A DNA stretch of 21,983 nt, from assembly GCA_934643765.1 (NCBI GenBank), contig CAKUCT010000005.1, positions 1-21,983 of the forward strand. The letters run 5' to 3'. Source of the DNA: an uncultured Oscillospiraceae bacterium (GTDB lineage: Bacteria; Bacillota; Clostridia; Oscillospirales; Oscillospiraceae). The position numbers and the translations under genes were made by a program. Under the pieces are notes generated by a model. That model was not told the origin of the DNA and did not search any database. It saw nothing but the letters and a program-made list of their open reading frames with translations. Each line of letters opens with the position of its first letter. Position 1 is the first letter of the stretch. Shown here in pieces: positions 6,494-13,908 of this stretch.

Positions 6494-7753
6494 ATGAAGC
6501 TTGAATTTGGCTACGGCACCGGCGTACAGACCGTTGAGGTCCCCGACCGCAACGTCATGGACGTGCTGGTTTCCAATCCGATTGCGCACGAGCGCCGCGG
6601 CGAAGACGCTGTGCGCTGGGCGCTGGACCACCCCATCGGCGCGCCGAAGCTTCGCACGCTTGCAAAGCCCGGCCAGAAAATCGCCATCATCGCCAGCGAC
6701 ATTTCCCGCCCCGCGCCAAGCTATGAAATTCTGCCCGCTCTCATCGACGAGCTCTTTGCCGCCGGGTGCCGCGCGGAGGATATCACTGTCGTCTTCGCCC
6801 TCGGCTCGCACCGGCACCATACGCCGGACGAGCAGAAGCATCTGGCTGGTGAACGCGTCTACAATACCGTCCGCTGCGTGGACTCCGACCCGGCCGACTG
6901 CGTGCACATGGGCACCACCAGCCGCGGCACACCGGTCGATATCACCCGCAGCGTCGCGGAGGCGGATTTCCGCATCTGCACGGGAAACATCGAATTTCAC
7001 TATTTTGCCGGGTATTCCGGCGGCGTCAAGGCCATCATGCCCGGCGTCTCCACGCCAAACGCCATCCAGGCAAACCACTCGCTGATGATCGACCCCGCCG
7101 CCTGCGCGGGCAATCTGGATACAAATCCCCTGCGCCAGGATATTGAAGAAGCAGGAACCATCTGCAAAGCGGACTATCTTTTGAACGTAGTACTTGACGA
7201 GCACAAACATATTGTATATGCTGTTTCTGGAGACCCTGTCGAAGCGCACCGCGAGGGCTGCCGGTATCTCGACCGGATGTACCGAAAGCCGATTGCAAGA
7301 CAGGCCGACATCGTGCTGGTCTCGCAGGGCGGCGCGCCGAAGGACGCCAATCTCTACCAGACGCAAAAATCGCTGGACAATGCCAAGCACGCCGTCAGAA
7401 AGGGCGGCACGATCATCCTCATCGGCGCGTGCAACGAGGGCCTTGGCAGCACAAAATTTGAGCAGTGGCTGATAGAAGCCGAACATGCACATGATATGAT
7501 TGCGCGCGTGCGCCAGCACTTTGAGCTCGGCGGACACAAGGCCGCCGCAATCGCGATGGTGCTGGAGAACGCGCAGATCGATCTGGTCAGCGAAATGCCG
7601 GATGATTTTGTGCGCAGCATTTTCCTCAATCCCCAGCCAAGCGCCCAGAAGGCGTTTGACGAAGCATTCCAAAAATACGGTCCGGACGCGACTGTGCTGG
7701 CCATGCCGTTTGGCGGGGCCACACTGCCGGTCGTCACGGAGAAAGGAAAGTAA
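6494..7753 (+). CDS. LarA-family nickel-dependent 2-hydroxyacid racemase homologue
   Basis: This 419-residue protein belongs to the lactate racemase family. Residues that hold or use the nickel-pincer cofactor in LarA have visible counterparts: Arg72 in SDISRP, His106 in GSHRHH, His169 in FHYFAGYSGG, Lys179 in GGVKAIMPG (the cofactor-linked lysine), His195 in NHSLM and Lys283 in GGAPKDANLYQTQK. All appear intact, so it is probably active. The family includes racemases of lactate, malate and other 2-hydroxyacids and an epimerase of a sugar acid. The gene lies nine bases after PGK, with GAGG overlapping the PGK stop, and six bases before malic enzyme. That context suggests malate or lactate as substrate, but this is inference. 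The cofactor-making LarB, LarC and LarE are not in the window. Confidence 0.85.
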   Translation: MKLEFGYGTGVQTVEVPDRNVMDVLVSNPIAHERRGEDAVRWALDHPIGAPKLRTLAKPGQKIAIIASDISRPAPSYEILPALIDELFAAGCRAEDITVVFALGSHRHHTPDEQKHLAGERVYNTVRCVDSDPADCVHMGTTSRGTPVDITRSVAEADFRICTGNIEFHYFAGYSGGVKAIMPGVSTPNAIQANHSLMIDPAACAGNLDTNPLRQDIEEAGTICKADYLLNVVLDEHKHIVYAVSGDPVEAHREGCRYLDRMYRKPIARQADIVLVSQGGAPKDANLYQTQKSLDNAKHAVRKGGTIILIGACNEGLGSTKFEQWLIEAEHAHDMIARVRQHFELGGHKAAAIAMVLENAQIDLVSEMPDDFVRSIFLNPQPSAQKAFDEAFQKYGPDATVLAMPFGGATLPVVTEKGK

Positions 7754-7759
7754 AGAATT

Positions 7760-8932
7760 ATGGATTACGCAAAAGAATCTCTGCGGCTGCATGCCGAATG
7801 GAAGGGCAAAATTGAAGTGAAGGCTACGGTGCCGGTCGAGACGAAGGACGATCTGTCTCTGGCCTACACCCCCGGCGTCGCGCAGCCGTGCCTGGAGATT
7901 CAGAAGGACATCAACAAAAGCTATGATCTGACCCGCCGCTGGAACCTCTGCGCCGTCATCACCGACGGCTCAGCCGTCTTGGGTCTCGGCGACATCGGCC
8001 CCGAGGCCGGCATGCCCGTCATGGAGGGCAAGTGCGTGCTGTTCAAATCCTTCGGCGACGTGGACGCATTCCCGCTTTGCGTGAAGACAAAGGACGTTGA
8101 CGAGTTTGTAAACGCCGTTTACCTGATCTCTGGCTCCTTTGGCGGCATCAATCTGGAGGATATCTCCGCGCCCCGGTGCTTTGAGATTGAGCGCAAGCTG
8201 AAAGAAAAGTGCGACATTCCCATCTTCCACGACGACCAGCACGGCACGGCTGTCATTACGCTTGCGGGCCTCACGAACGCGTTGAAGGTCGTCGGCAAGA
8301 AGAAAGAGGACGTCAAGGTTGTCACCTCCGGCGCAGGCGCTGCTGCCATTTCGATTGTAAAGCTGCTTCTTTCCGCGGGCTTCAAAAACATCACCATGTG
8401 CGACCGCAAGGGCGCCATCTATAAGGGCCGCGAGGGCCTCAACTGGATCAAAGAAGAGATGGCCGAGGTCACGAACCTCGATCATAAGTCCGGCAGTTTG
8501 GCCGATATGCTGACCGGCGCCGACGTGTTCATCGGCGTCTCCGCGCCCGGCATGGTCACAACCGAGATGGTCAAGACCATGAACCGCGATGCAATCATCT
8601 TCGCCTGCGCCAACCCGACGCCGGAAATTTTCCCGGACGACGCGAAGGCAGGCGGCGCGAAGGTCGTCTCCACAGGCCGCAGCGACTATCCCAACCAGAT
8701 CAATAATGTTCTGGCCTTCCCCGGCATCTTCCGCGGCGCGTTCGACGTACGCGCATCCGATATCAACGAAGAGATGAAGATGGCTGCCGCAGAGGCGCTG
8801 GCCGGCCTCATCTCTGACGATGAGCTGTCGGAGGATTATATCATCCCCAAGGCGTTTGACAAGCGTGTCGGCCCGGCCGTCGCCAAGGCAGTTGCCGAAG
8901 CGGCCCGCAAGTCCGGCGTTGCAAGAATTTAA
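7760..8932 (+). CDS. Malic enzyme (NAD-type, short bacterial form)
   Basis: This 390-residue enzyme interconverts malate with pyruvate and carbon dioxide. Catalytic Tyr36 is in SLAYTPGVA, and the catalytic lysine is probably Lys91 in MEGKCVLFKSFGDVDAFP. The metal ligands are Glu132-Asp133 in NLEDISAPRCFEIE and the aspartates of PIFHDDQHGTA. The nucleotide fold shows VTSGAGAAAIS, and CANPTPEI follows. The length is normal for the short bacterial malic enzymes. AAAGGAAAG near the end of the preceding gene is the likely ribosome site. It lies directly after the LarA homologue. In fermenting cells it could produce pyruvate and NADH from malate or fix carbon dioxide in the reverse direction. NAD versus NADP preference cannot be decided here. 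Confidence 0.92.
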   Translation: MDYAKESLRLHAEWKGKIEVKATVPVETKDDLSLAYTPGVAQPCLEIQKDINKSYDLTRRWNLCAVITDGSAVLGLGDIGPEAGMPVMEGKCVLFKSFGDVDAFPLCVKTKDVDEFVNAVYLISGSFGGINLEDISAPRCFEIERKLKEKCDIPIFHDDQHGTAVITLAGLTNALKVVGKKKEDVKVVTSGAGAAAISIVKLLLSAGFKNITMCDRKGAIYKGREGLNWIKEEMAEVTNLDHKSGSLADMLTGADVFIGVSAPGMVTTEMVKTMNRDAIIFACANPTPEIFPDDAKAGGAKVVSTGRSDYPNQINNVLAFPGIFRGAFDVRASDINEEMKMAAAEALAGLISDDELSEDYIIPKAFDKRVGPAVAKAVAEAARKSGVARI

Positions 8933-9024
8933 GCTGAATTCTTGGCCGTCACCGCGCAATTTTGACAGTGCATTTTGCAGGCTTGTGCGGCGATGTCCTT
9001 GATTTATAATGAGGAGGATCCGAA

Positions 9025-9867
9025 ATGACGCAGAACGAAAGAAAGGATTTGCAGCTGCTCGCGCTGAAAATCCGCATTGGCATTCTCGAAGAGCTGAAGG
9101 CCCGCGGCTTTGGCCACATTGGCGGCAGCCTCAGCATCGCAGACGCGCTGGCCGTTCTGTACGGCAGCGTCATGCGCTATGACCCCAAGAACCCCACGTG
9201 GGAAAACCGTGATAAGCTTGTCTGCTCCAAGGGCCACGCGGGCCCTGCGGTCTATGCAACCCTTGCCATCGAGGGCTTTTTCCCGTACGAAGTTCTCACG
9301 ACACTCAACCAGCCCGGAACCATTCTCCCGAGCCACTGCGACCGCAACAAGACCCCCGGCGTCGATATGACCACCGGCTCTCTCGGCCAGGGCACGTCCC
9401 TTGCCGTCGGCATGGCGCTCGGCGATCAGATCAAGGGTCTTGACAGCCGCACGTTTGTCATCGTCGGCGACGGCGAGGCGGACGAAGGCCAGGTCTGGGA
9501 GGCTGCGATGTTTGCTGCGGCCAAGAAGGTCACAAACCTCACCTGGCTCATCGACTACAACAAAAAGCAGCTCGACGGCTACACAGCTGACATTCTCGAG
9601 CCGTTTGACTTTGAAGAGAAGTTCCGCGCGTTCGGCTTTGAGGCCATCACGATCGACGGCAACGATATCGATCAGCTCTACAACGCGCTGACCCGCAAGC
9701 CCATTGACAAGCCCATCGCCATCATTCTCAACACCGTCAAGGGCAAGGGCATCGCTGAGGTGGAAGAGACTATGGGCAACCACAGCATGACCCCGCCGGC
9801 CGAGAGCTTCGACCGCTGGCTGGCTGAACTGCGTGCACAATACGACAGCATGGTGAAGGAGGGCTGA
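9025..9867 (+). CDS. Transketolase, N-terminal subunit (second pair)
   Basis: This 280-residue thiamine-pyrophosphate domain subunit has the same motif spacing as the first pair: His31 in GFGHIGGSLSIADAL, His71 in SKGHAGPAVY, TTGSLGQGTS, GDGEADEGQVWE (149-160) and Asn179 in IDYNKKQLDGY. An excellent AGGAGG at 9012-9017 precedes the ATG. It lies 92 bases after malic enzyme with no terminator, so it is probably co-transcribed. A TATAAT at 9005-9010 is too close to the ribosome site to be a credible promoter. With the C subunit three bases downstream it forms a complete enzyme. It differs throughout from the first pair, so the two pairs are old paralogues or separate acquisitions, not a recent duplication. 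Confidence 0.94.
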   Translation: MTQNERKDLQLLALKIRIGILEELKARGFGHIGGSLSIADALAVLYGSVMRYDPKNPTWENRDKLVCSKGHAGPAVYATLAIEGFFPYEVLTTLNQPGTILPSHCDRNKTPGVDMTTGSLGQGTSLAVGMALGDQIKGLDSRTFVIVGDGEADEGQVWEAAMFAAAKKVTNLTWLIDYNKKQLDGYTADILEPFDFEEKFRAFGFEAITIDGNDIDQLYNALTRKPIDKPIAIILNTVKGKGIAEVEETMGNHSMTPPAESFDRWLAELRAQYDSMVKEG

Positions 9868-9870
9868 GCA

Positions 9871-10818
9871 ATGAAAACGATCTATACCGGTGAAAAAGAC
9901 TCCCGCCTTTATAAAAACGTCCTGGGTGAGACCATTGCTCAGATTCTGAGCGAAGACGAAATGGCGTCCTATCTCGACGCCGACCTGATGGGCTGCATCA
10001 GCACGTCCAAACTCCCCGCAAAGACCAACCGCGCCATCGACTGCGGCATTGCCGAGGCCAACATGGTCGGCATCGCCTGCGGTATGTCCGCCGTCGGCTT
10101 CAAGCCCATTGTCCATACCTTTGGCCCGTTCGCCTCGCGCCGCTGCTATGACCAGGTCTTTCTGTCCGGCGCGTATGCCAAGAACTCCGTCACCGTCATC
10201 GGCACCGACCCCGGCGTCACCGCCGCGTTCAACGGTGGCACGCATATGCCCTTTGAGGATATGGCGCTCTACCGCGCAATTCCGGATGCCATCGTCGTTG
10301 ATGTCACGGACGTCAACATGCTCGTCTCCTTCCTCCGTCAGTTCCAGGAGATCAAGGGCGTGAAGTACATCCGCGTCGGCCGCAAGGATTCCTACCCTGT
10401 CTATCCGGAGGACTACAAATTTGAGGTTGGCAAGGGCGCTGTGCTGCGCGAGGGCAAGGACGCCGTCATCATCGCCAGCGGCATTATGGTGCACGAGGCG
10501 CTGGAAGCTGCCAAGACGCTGGCAGAAGAAGGCATCGACGCCGCCGTCATCGACCCCGTTACGGTCAAGCCGCTCGACGAGGCGCTCATCCGTACATACG
10601 CTGAAAAGACCGGCTGTGTGGTCACGGCGGAAAACCACAACAAGATCGGCGGTCTGACCAGCGCCGTACAGGCCGCTCTGTGCGGCATGGCGCTGCGCTT
10701 TGATGCAGTCGCTGTAGAAGACGTCTTCGGTGAGGTCGGCCCGCAGCCGTACCTGCAGGAGCGCTTCGGCCTGACGGCAGCACACATTGTTGAAAGCGTA
10801 CGCAAGCTTGTAAAATAA
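9871..10818 (+). CDS. Transketolase, C-terminal subunit (second pair)
   Basis: This 315-residue protein is the pyrimidine-domain and C-terminal half. The catalytic glutamate is Glu62 in DCGIAEANMVGIACG. HTFGPFASRRCYDQVFL, NGGTHMPFEDMALYR and VVTAENHNKIGGLTSAV are further family segments. The ribosome site AAGGAGG lies within the end of the N subunit gene, and only three bases separate the stop and the ATG, indicating coupling. It is the last gene of the GAPDH operon; a strong terminator follows. Within that operon it would feed glyceraldehyde-3-phosphate, the GAPDH substrate, from pentose or other ketose phosphates. That makes it the better candidate for the general pentose-phosphate enzyme, with the first pair more specialised; this is inference. 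Confidence 0.94.
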   Translation: MKTIYTGEKDSRLYKNVLGETIAQILSEDEMASYLDADLMGCISTSKLPAKTNRAIDCGIAEANMVGIACGMSAVGFKPIVHTFGPFASRRCYDQVFLSGAYAKNSVTVIGTDPGVTAAFNGGTHMPFEDMALYRAIPDAIVVDVTDVNMLVSFLRQFQEIKGVKYIRVGRKDSYPVYPEDYKFEVGKGAVLREGKDAVIIASGIMVHEALEAAKTLAEEGIDAAVIDPVTVKPLDEALIRTYAEKTGCVVTAENHNKIGGLTSAVQAALCGMALRFDAVAVEDVFGEVGPQPYLQERFGLTAAHIVESVRKLVK

Positions 10819-10830
10819 TTTGCATGTTAT

Positions 10831-10848
10831 TCTGCCGTGCGCGGCAGA
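10831..10848 (+). other. Short hairpin before the operon terminator
   Basis: TCTGCCG-TGCG-CGGCAGA forms a 7-bp stem twelve bases after the transketolase stop. It has no following U-run. It may protect the 3' end or assist the larger terminator downstream. Confidence 0.4.
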
Positions 10849-10875
10849 ACTCTGCGAGGCTTCTTATCAGATCTA

Positions 10876-10914
10876 CTCCGGCGCAGCAAATGCTGCGCCG
10901 GAGTTTTCTGTTTT
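10876..10914 (+). terminator. Rho-independent terminator of the GAPDH-transketolase operon
   Basis: CTCCGGCGCAGCA (10876-10888) pairs perfectly with TGCTGCGCCGGAG (10891-10903), followed by TTTTCTGTTTT. The stem is 13 bp on paper; the innermost pairs open to give a four-base or larger loop. It separates the long operon from the GntR regulator. Confidence 0.88.
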
Positions 10915-10996
10915 CCTGGAAATAACGTGAAATTTATTGTGAAAAATGCTGGATTTCTTTTCCCGTTTGTGGTATATTATATAAAACTCTTTGTGC

Positions 10997-11009
10997 TATG
11001 TATGACATA
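10997..11009. promoter_or_regulatory. Palindrome upstream of the GntR gene, candidate autoregulatory operator
   Basis: TATGT-ATG-ACATA is a palindrome just downstream of an AT-rich promoter-like segment (TATATTAT around 10973-10980) and ten bases before the ribosome site GGAGG at 11019. FadR-type GntR proteins often bind short palindromes of this size near their own gene. The promoter itself has no convincing -35 box. Confidence 0.4.
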
Positions 11010-11028
11010 ATGCATTCCGGAGGAAACC

Positions 11029-11733
11029 ATGCCAATCCAACCTATTGAACGTCAGAACATCTCTGACATTGTTTTTGAGCAGATGAAGGCTCTGATTGAG
11101 TCCGGCGAATGGAAGCCGGGCGATAAAATCCCATCTGAGCCCGAGCTCACGCAGAAGTTCGGCGTTTCGCGTGTCTCTGTCCGCGCCGCACTGCAGAAGC
11201 TGGAAAGCCTCGGCGTGCTGCAGCGCTATCCCGGCCGCGGAACCATCATCAATGAATATGCCTCCGGCCAGGCCATGAGCCAGCTCATGCCGCAGCTGAT
11301 TTTCAACACACCGGATCTGATCTCTCTGAACGATTTCCGCGAGATTGTGGAGTGCGGCGCGGTCAAGCTTGCCGCGAAGAACCGCACGCAGGATCACCTC
11401 GATCAGCTGGAACTGAACTTTGCGCGCATGCGCCAGACCATCGACCACGGAGAAGACTCTTCCGCCCTCGATGTCGAGTTCCACTACCTGATCGCCAAGG
11501 CTTCCGGCAATCCGCTGCTGGCGCAGACGTATGATATTTTGTACCAGTCGTTCCTGAAAAACATGTTCAAGGTCAAATCCATCGCCAAGGAAGACTTCTG
11601 CATCACCTATCACCGCCGTCTGATCGACGCCGTCCGCGCGCAGGATGAGCGTCTGGCGGAAACGCTGATGCGCGAGCATCTGAAGGAAAACACGCGCATC
11701 ATTCTTGACGCCGAGCAGGCCGAATCAAGATAA
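11029..11733 (+). CDS. GntR-family transcriptional regulator, FadR subfamily (FCD domain)
   Basis: This 234-residue protein has an N-terminal winged helix: GDKIPSEPELTQKFGVSRVS (31-50) with VRAALQKLESLGVLQR and the wing GRGTIINE. Its all-helical FCD domain spans about 100-220. The FCD metal/ligand residues are visible as Asp147 and His151 (LDVEFH), His194 (YHRRLIDAV) and His216 (MREHL), so it probably binds a carboxylate or sugar acid with a metal ion. GGAGG precedes the ATG. It lies after the terminator of the GAPDH operon and ends in a hairpin-rich gap facing the convergent dehydrogenase operon. A role in controlling one of the flanking catabolic operons is likely but the target is not shown. 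Confidence 0.9.
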   Translation: MPIQPIERQNISDIVFEQMKALIESGEWKPGDKIPSEPELTQKFGVSRVSVRAALQKLESLGVLQRYPGRGTIINEYASGQAMSQLMPQLIFNTPDLISLNDFREIVECGAVKLAAKNRTQDHLDQLELNFARMRQTIDHGEDSSALDVEFHYLIAKASGNPLLAQTYDILYQSFLKNMFKVKSIAKEDFCITYHRRLIDAVRAQDERLAETLMREHLKENTRIILDAEQAESR

Positions 11734-11795
11734 AGAATCGCCTGAGACTGTCAAAAAAACTTACAGATGAACGATTGCGGAAAGGAAGATCGTGT

Positions 11796-11933
11796 GAAAG
11801 AAACCCATCAGGGGTGTCTTTCGCGTTCAATCAACCAGTTTTTCAAGCTCTGAAAAAGTTTGAAAAACTGTCTCAGCATGTCAAAAGACTTTTTGACATG
11901 CTGAACCGGCTGAGACACAGGTCTCAGCCGGTT
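11796..11933. terminator. Cluster of four hairpins between convergent operons, probably bidirectional terminator
   Basis: Four stems lie in series: GAAAGAAACCC (11796-11806) with GGGTGTCTTTC (11812-11822, one mismatch); CAGTTTTTCAA (11836-11846) with TTGAAAAACTG (11860-11870); TCAGCATGTCAAAA (11873-11886) with TTTTGACATGCTGA (11891-11904); and AACCGGCTGAGAC (11904-11916) with GTCTCAGCCGGTT (11921-11933). The GTCTCAGC at 11870-11877 can also pair with GCTGAGAC at 11909-11916, giving mutually exclusive folds. It sits after the GntR stop and after the dehydrogenase stop on the other strand. Termination in both directions is the simple reading; a dispersed repeat is possible. Confidence 0.6.
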
Positions 11934-11955
11934 CTTCACTTCGGAAACGTTCTTT

Positions 11956-12981
11956 TTAAATCTTCGCTACGACCTTGAATACGTCGATCTTTTTATCCAG
12001 CACCTGGTCCATCACGCCGGACACCTCGTCCAGATTCACAACGCCGGAAATGATGTTCGTCACATCGAGCTTGCGCTCTGCCATCAGCTTCAGGCACTGC
12101 TCAAAATCAGCCGCATCATACGCATAGCTGCCGCGCAGGAACACTTCACGCGTGACAACGCTTTGCATGTTGATCTCCACCATCTTCGCCGCGTTGCCGA
12201 CCCAGACGACTCTGCCGTGGTTTGCAACATAGTCAATCGACTGCTGCACCGTCGGCGTTGCGCCGACAGCCTCAATGGTCACATCGATGTTGCCAAGCAG
12301 ACCACGCTCGCGCAGCGTCTGGTCCATCTTCTCGCGGTCCATCGGGTTGACCACCACATCCGCGCCGTTTTCCAGCGCTTTCTGCAGATGCGTATCCACC
12401 ACGTCGCTGGCGATGACCGTCTTGCAGCCATACAGCGCCAGACACTTCAAAATCAGCTGGCCGATGGTGCCCGCGCCGATGAGCATGACATTCTTCCCTT
12501 CCACCGGCTGCGCCGAGCGCACCGCGTGGAACGCCACGGCCAGAGGCTCCAACAGCGTCGCTTCCACATCGGAAAGCGAATCCGGCAGCGGATAGACATA
12601 CTTTGCGCTGAAGCAGATATACTCCGTAAACGCGCCGTTGACGTCCATGACGCCAAGGCCGCGGCGGTTCTGGCAGATGTTGGTCAGCCCCGCGCGGCAC
12701 TGCGGGCAGGTTCCGCAGGACTCCACAGGCAGCACCACAACGCGCTGGCCAATCGTAAAGCCCGTGACGCCGGCGCCGAGCTCGGCGACCGTGCCGCAGA
12801 ACTCGTGGCCCATGATCATCGGCGGGATTTTCCGGCCGGTCGAGCCGCTGTAACCGTGGATATCCGAACCGCAGATACCGCAATAGGTCACTTTGATTTT
12901 CACTTCACCGTCCTGCACGACAGGCTCCGGAATGTCCTGCATCGGCATGTTGCGCGGGCCAAGATACATAAGTGCTTTCAT
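11956..12981 (-). CDS. Zinc-dependent dehydrogenase (GatD/threonine dehydrogenase-like polyol or sugar dehydrogenase)
   Basis: This 341-residue medium-chain dehydrogenase has catalytic zinc ligands Cys37 (GICGSD), His59-Glu60 (GHE) and Glu145 (LEPLAVA). The structural zinc cysteines are at 89, 92, 95 and 103, and the Rossmann motif GAGTIG is at 169-174. It is a different subgroup from the dehydrogenase at 2842 and lacks its YRYRN segment. A GGAGGA site precedes the ATG at 12981. It is the last gene of a three-gene operon after PfkB kinase and class II aldolase. This resembles pathways in which a polyol (or its phosphate) is oxidised to the ketose, phosphorylated and cleaved. Galactitol-1-phosphate 5-dehydrogenase is one relative, but no phosphotransferase genes are present here, so free substrates seem likelier. 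Confidence 0.87.
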   Translation of the reverse strand: MKALMYLGPRNMPMQDIPEPVVQDGEVKIKVTYCGICGSDIHGYSGSTGRKIPPMIMGHEFCGTVAELGAGVTGFTIGQRVVVLPVESCGTCPQCRAGLTNICQNRRGLGVMDVNGAFTEYICFSAKYVYPLPDSLSDVEATLLEPLAVAFHAVRSAQPVEGKNVMLIGAGTIGQLILKCLALYGCKTVIASDVVDTHLQKALENGADVVVNPMDREKMDQTLRERGLLGNIDVTIEAVGATPTVQQSIDYVANHGRVVWVGNAAKMVEINMQSVVTREVFLRGSYAYDAADFEQCLKLMAERKLDVTNIISGVVNLDEVSGVMDQVLDKKIDVFKVVAKI

Positions 12982-13008
12982 TGTTATTCCTCCGATTTTT
13001 TATTCTTT

Positions 13009-13845
13009 TCAGGAAATATGCGTGAACAGGCGGATCTTCTGCCGCGCCAGATCGACGACGGCTTCCTGCGCCGCAGCGATATAATCATAGATGTTGCTGG
13101 ACGCGGACGCGCTCTTGAGGCCATTGATGTAAGCCAGACGAATCTCGGTGGCGACATTGATCTTGCGGATGCCGCAGGAGATGGCCGTCTGAATGGCCTC
13201 GTCGCTCAGACCCGAGCCGCCGTGCAGCACCAGATGCGGCACATGGCAATCGAGATTGCGGATGGCGCGCAGCAGATCGAAGTCCAGTTTCGGCGCGGTC
13301 TTATAGATGCCGTGGGCGTTGCCGATGGCAACGGCCAGCGCGTCGATGGGCACGCTCTTGATCATCGTCTCCACCTCGCCGATGTCCACGACGTTCTTGC
13401 CCGCCGCGGCAATGCCGTCTTCCACGCCGCCGATCGCGCCGAGCTCGGCCTCCACCGAGACGCCGACCGCATGGGCCGCCGTGACGACCTGCCGGGTAAT
13501 TTCAATATTCTTTTCCAGCGGGAAGCGCGAGCCGTCAAACATGACGGAAGAGAAGCCTTCTCGCAGGCACTGGATGGTCTGCTCGTAGCTCACGCCGTGA
13601 TCGAGGTGCAGAACAACCGGAACCTTCGACTCCGCAGCCATCTGCTTGACCAGCGTCGCGAGGCTGTGCAGCCGGCCGATCTTGATACAGCCCTGGCCGA
13701 TGGTGATAATGACAGGGCAGTTCTCCGCCTCCGCCGCCATCAGCAGCGCCTGGGTGATTTCCAGATTGTCGATGTTGAATCCCGGGATTGCAATGTTTTT
13801 TTCTTCTGCGTAGTCCAGAACTTCCTTTAATGTAACAAGTGCCAT
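13009..13845 (-). CDS. Class II ketose-(bis)phosphate aldolase (FbaA/GatY/KbaY family)
   Basis: This 278-residue zinc aldolase cleaves a ketose phosphate to dihydroxyacetone phosphate and an aldehyde. His80, Asp82 and His83 in VLHLDHG include the catalytic aspartate and a zinc ligand. Glu133-region VEAELG, His178 in GNAHGIYK and His208 in LHGGSGLSD complete the zinc/phosphate site, and INVATEIR binds the phosphate near the C-terminus. The length is normal. AAAAGGAG stands seven bases before the ATG. It follows the PfkB gene by 63 bases, with a small hairpin between, and precedes the dehydrogenase by 27 bases. Fructose-1,6-bisphosphate, tagatose-1,6-bisphosphate and ketose-1-phosphates are all possible substrates; sequence alone does not separate them. 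Confidence 0.92.
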   Translation of the reverse strand: MALVTLKEVLDYAEEKNIAIPGFNIDNLEITQALLMAAEAENCPVIITIGQGCIKIGRLHSLATLVKQMAAESKVPVVLHLDHGVSYEQTIQCLREGFSSVMFDGSRFPLEKNIEITRQVVTAAHAVGVSVEAELGAIGGVEDGIAAAGKNVVDIGEVETMIKSVPIDALAVAIGNAHGIYKTAPKLDFDLLRAIRNLDCHVPHLVLHGGSGLSDEAIQTAISCGIRKINVATEIRLAYINGLKSASASSNIYDYIAAAQEAVVDLARQKIRLFTHIS

Positions 13846-13877
13846 GATGAACTCCTTTTCTGCTTTTTTATGATTCT

Positions 13878-13895
13878 GCCCGCAAGCGCGCGGGC
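13878..13895 (-). other. Small hairpin between PfkB and aldolase genes
   Basis: GCCCGC (13878-13883) and GCGGGC (13890-13895) form a 6-bp stem with a six-base loop in the 63-base gap. On the minus strand it is not followed by a U-run, so it is probably an mRNA stability or processing element, not a terminator. Confidence 0.4.
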
Positions 13896-13908
13896 CTGTT
13901 TCCTGTTT

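Noticed and set aside
5561..7792. A 743-codon open frame on the minus strand opposite PGK and the LarA homologue
   Set aside because: The plus-strand genes show clear family motifs over their whole length. The antisense frame is open because of the strong G/C third-position bias and has no recognisable domain.
8962..9010. Possible separate promoter before the second transketolase (TTGACA 8962, TATAAT 9005)
   Set aside because: The boxes are 37 bases apart, and a start from the TATAAT would fall in the ribosome site. Co-transcription with malic enzyme is simpler.
9004..10785. A 593-codon minus-strand frame opposite the second transketolase
   Set aside because: Same effect of codon bias; both transketolase subunits are unambiguous on the plus strand, and the antisense product resembles nothing.
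11742..11933. Riboswitch
   Set aside because: Alternative pairings exist, but the element lies at the 3' ends of two convergent operons with no downstream gene to control.
12163..13830. A 555-codon plus-strand frame over the dehydrogenase and aldolase genes
   Set aside because: It runs through the gap between two well-supported minus-strand genes and gives a low-complexity His/Arg/Ala-rich product.
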